Part shown: positions 16,282 to 18,338 of the stretch, piece after piece
How positions within the stretch are numbered: the stretch's first letter is position 1
Layout of the letters: each line of letters begins with the position of its first letter
Origin: Candolleomyces eurysporus
Lineage: Eukaryota > Basidiomycota > Agaricomycetes > Agaricales > Psathyrellaceae
DNA: 18,338 nt
Direction of reading: 5' to 3'
Assembly: GCA_027579435.1 (NCBI GenBank)
Contig: JANBPK010001660.1
Location: forward strand, 1 to 18,338
Made by a program: the position numbers and the translations under genes
The notes under the pieces: generated by a model
The model's input: the letters and a program-made list of their open reading frames with translations, nothing else
Database searches by the model: none
Told to the model about the DNA's origin: nothing

Positions 16282-18338
16282 ATGTCTGTAAAGACTCCAT
16301 CGGAGAAGGGCTCGCTCTCGACCAAGGATAAGGATGACTTTAACACTCCAGAGGATAGGAAACTCGTCAGGAAGGTTGATCTTCGGTTAGTCGGCCAGTT
16401 TCTCGATCTACTTACCCTTGAATGAGTTTCATGCTAACGATACATAAACTTGTTTGTATTGAACACAAAGCTTGCTACCGATTTTAACTTTGCTGTACTT
16501 GCTAAGCTTCTTGGATCGGTGAGCCTCATTCTAATTCTTATCATTTTTACCATAAGCGTGTCTGACCATGTGCGTGTGGGTCATGCTGCTAGGTCAAACA
16601 TTGGCAATGCAAGGTAAGAAACTTCATCTGTTGCTACGCATTAGGGCATGAGACCATTTTTAACGAATTGGGGGTCAGAATTATTGGTCTTGTCGATGTA
16701 AGCTTTCGAATTCAATTATGGTCAAGGTTTCGAGGTGCTTATTCCATACCAAATCAGGACCTCCACATATCACCCCCAGAATACAATACCGCTTTAGCCC
16801 TATACTTCGTTTCATACGTTCTTTTCGAGATCCCTGCCAATGTAAGTAAGATTTCCTCCCCACTCGTCCCACCATCTCGCAAGATTATTGATTGACTCTT
16901 GAACCCTCTTTCTCCAGATCATGTAAATGATCATCGCCTTTAAGGTGGCCGCTTCTTAACGATTGTTGATTCATATTCCAGCTTGAAACGATTTAATCCC
17001 CAAATATGGCTTCCAACTTTAACCCTCTTTTGGGGGAGTGTTACTGTCGCTCAGGGCTTTGTCACCAACAAGGCAGGGTTGTTTGGGATTCGCTTCTGTG
17101 CGTAACTTCTCTCCAAATCAGATCATTCGTTTTCGGTTTTGGTGCTAAGTACTATGGAGTTTTTAGTACTCGGTGCTGCGGAAGCTGGCTTGTTCCCTGG
17201 AGTCATATACGTGTTTTCAGTCTATTACAGAAGGCATGAAAGAAGTTGGAGGGTAGCTATCTTCTTTGGAGGTGCAGCGTTGGCAGGAGCATTCGGTGGT
17301 ACGTATTGCTCACGTATTTCATGTATCAAGTCCCTTTCATGCCGTGATTGAAAGGTATCCTTGCGTGGGCAATCGGGAACATGGAAGGCACTGCGGGCCG
17401 ACGAGGATGGTCATGGTTGGTCGAACACTCCGTCAATTCACTTGCTTTTCATTCAGAGTGACTAACCAGGCGATAGGATTTTCATCTTGGAAGGAGTCAT
17501 CACACTTGCCTTCGGCCTCTTCGCCTATCTGGTGGTGCCAACTTGGTCACATAAGGCCAAATTCGTATGTCATTAATATCCCCCATCCCGACTGACTCAC
17601 ACACTCATTTCAATTTCATTAATTCGATCCCAAACACTCTGTAGTTGACATCATCTGAGAAGGAACGTCTACTCGCACGTCTAGACGCAGATTCAGATGC
17701 CGCGCTCATTGAAAAATTCCAATGGAAATACGTCAGACAAGCTCTTACGGATCACCTCGTCTGGGGCTACGCGTTTCTCTTCCATGGCTTTGCCTTTGTC
17801 CTATATTCGCTCAGTCTATTCATGGTAAGAATGATCGGCGCCTTTCATACATCATATGGTGGCGCCCTTGTCTAGACGAAGTCGAAGACTAATTGAAATG
17901 TTTTTCCAGCCGTCTATTATCGCTGGATTAGGCTACAAGAGTTGGCAAGCACAGCTGTAAGTCTTGCAGTTCGTCCAAATAGCTGCTGGACGTTATCCAA
18001 CCAGTAATTTATCTTCTTTTCAGGATGACGGTTCCTCCGAATACCCTCGCCAGTTTTTCCATCTGGGGGACCGTTTGGCTATCCTCCAAAGTCAACCGTC
18101 GCGCCCATTTCATCATCGGCGCTGCGTTAGTTGCCATTCTAGGTGCGTCTGTACAAAAACTACCCGAGTTCGTTCATTGGTTTAACCCACTGACCCAATT
18201 CAAGGGTATATTATCTTGCTCACCACAAAGACACGTAAGAAAGAACCAATCCTTGTGTCTTGTTGGCTTTTTGGACACCATAAAGTACTAACGCTTTATG
18301 TTTAGCTGGTGCGCAGTACGTCGGGGTGCACTTCGCCG
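16282..18338 (+). CDS. MFS transporter, Dal5/TNA1-type anion:cation symporter (3'-truncated by window)
   Basis: A plasma-membrane permease of the allantoate/nicotinate/pantothenate-type subfamily; the substrate cannot be told from sequence. Exons: 16282-16385, 16471-16518, 16593-16613, 16679-16697, 16758-16841, 16918-16922, 16982-17097, 17167-17298, 17355-17415, 17477-17564, 17645-17824, 17910-17956, 18024-18142, 18205-18234, 18306 to beyond the end. About 362 aa of roughly 500 are visible. Diagnostic segments are LVRKVDLRLLPILTLLYLLS, SFLDRSNIGNARI, FVSYVLFEIPANIILKRFNP, GLFGIRFLLGAAEAGLFPGV, YYRRHERSWRVAIFFG and ILEGVITLAFG, then a cytosolic loop (TSSEKERLLARLDADS) and further helices to GAQYVGVHFA. 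The 5-nt exon ATCAT (16918-16922) is needed to keep the frame between IPAN and LKRF. Introns are 56-85 nt. The start context is weak (C at -3), but no other in-frame ATG precedes the first helix. Confidence 0.92.

Overview
This is eukaryotic nuclear DNA from a fungus, most likely a basidiomycete of the Agaricomycotina type. The evidence is intron-dense genes with very short introns (mostly 48-95 nt) that have GTRNGT-like donors, CTAAC/CTRAY-like branch sites and YAG acceptors, together with fungal families (GH71 alpha-1,3-glucanase, Sec14-type lipid transfer protein, Dal5/TNA1-type transporter, an F-box protein of the style expanded in mushrooms). The species cannot be named from sequence alone. 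All gene models below were built by eye from reading frame, splice consensus and remembered family conservation.

Layout, left to right. Bases 1 to about 1010 are a higher-order tandem repeat that runs off the left edge. A small 44-codon ORF (1034-1168, minus) abuts it. Three genes follow on the minus strand: a secreted GH71 alpha-1,3-glucanase with a mucin-like Ser/Thr linker (1394-3583, 6 exons), the mitochondrial large-subunit ribosomal protein uL29m/MRPL4 (4067-5176, 3 exons) and an F-box/leucine-rich-type protein (5613-6871, probably 2 exons). A 352-bp divergent promoter carrying an ACGCGT (MCB-type) site separates the F-box gene from RAD50 on the plus strand (7224-12396, 22 exons, 1310 aa predicted, with complete ATPase motifs and CxxC zinc hook). 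RAD50 converges on a SEC14-like gene (12874-14271, minus, 7 exons, 316 aa). About 2 kb with no supported gene follows. The window ends inside an MFS anion/vitamin-type transporter (from 16282, plus, 15 exons visible) whose model requires a 5-nt microexon.

The genes are ordinary housekeeping and wall-remodelling genes and do not form an evident cluster or joint system. I found no CRISPR, mobile-element coding sequence, tRNA or rRNA. The most interesting items are the repeat array, the 5-nt microexon, the MCB/TGAC-rich RAD50 promoter and the upstream ORF in front of the transporter. I saw no convincing new biological system.
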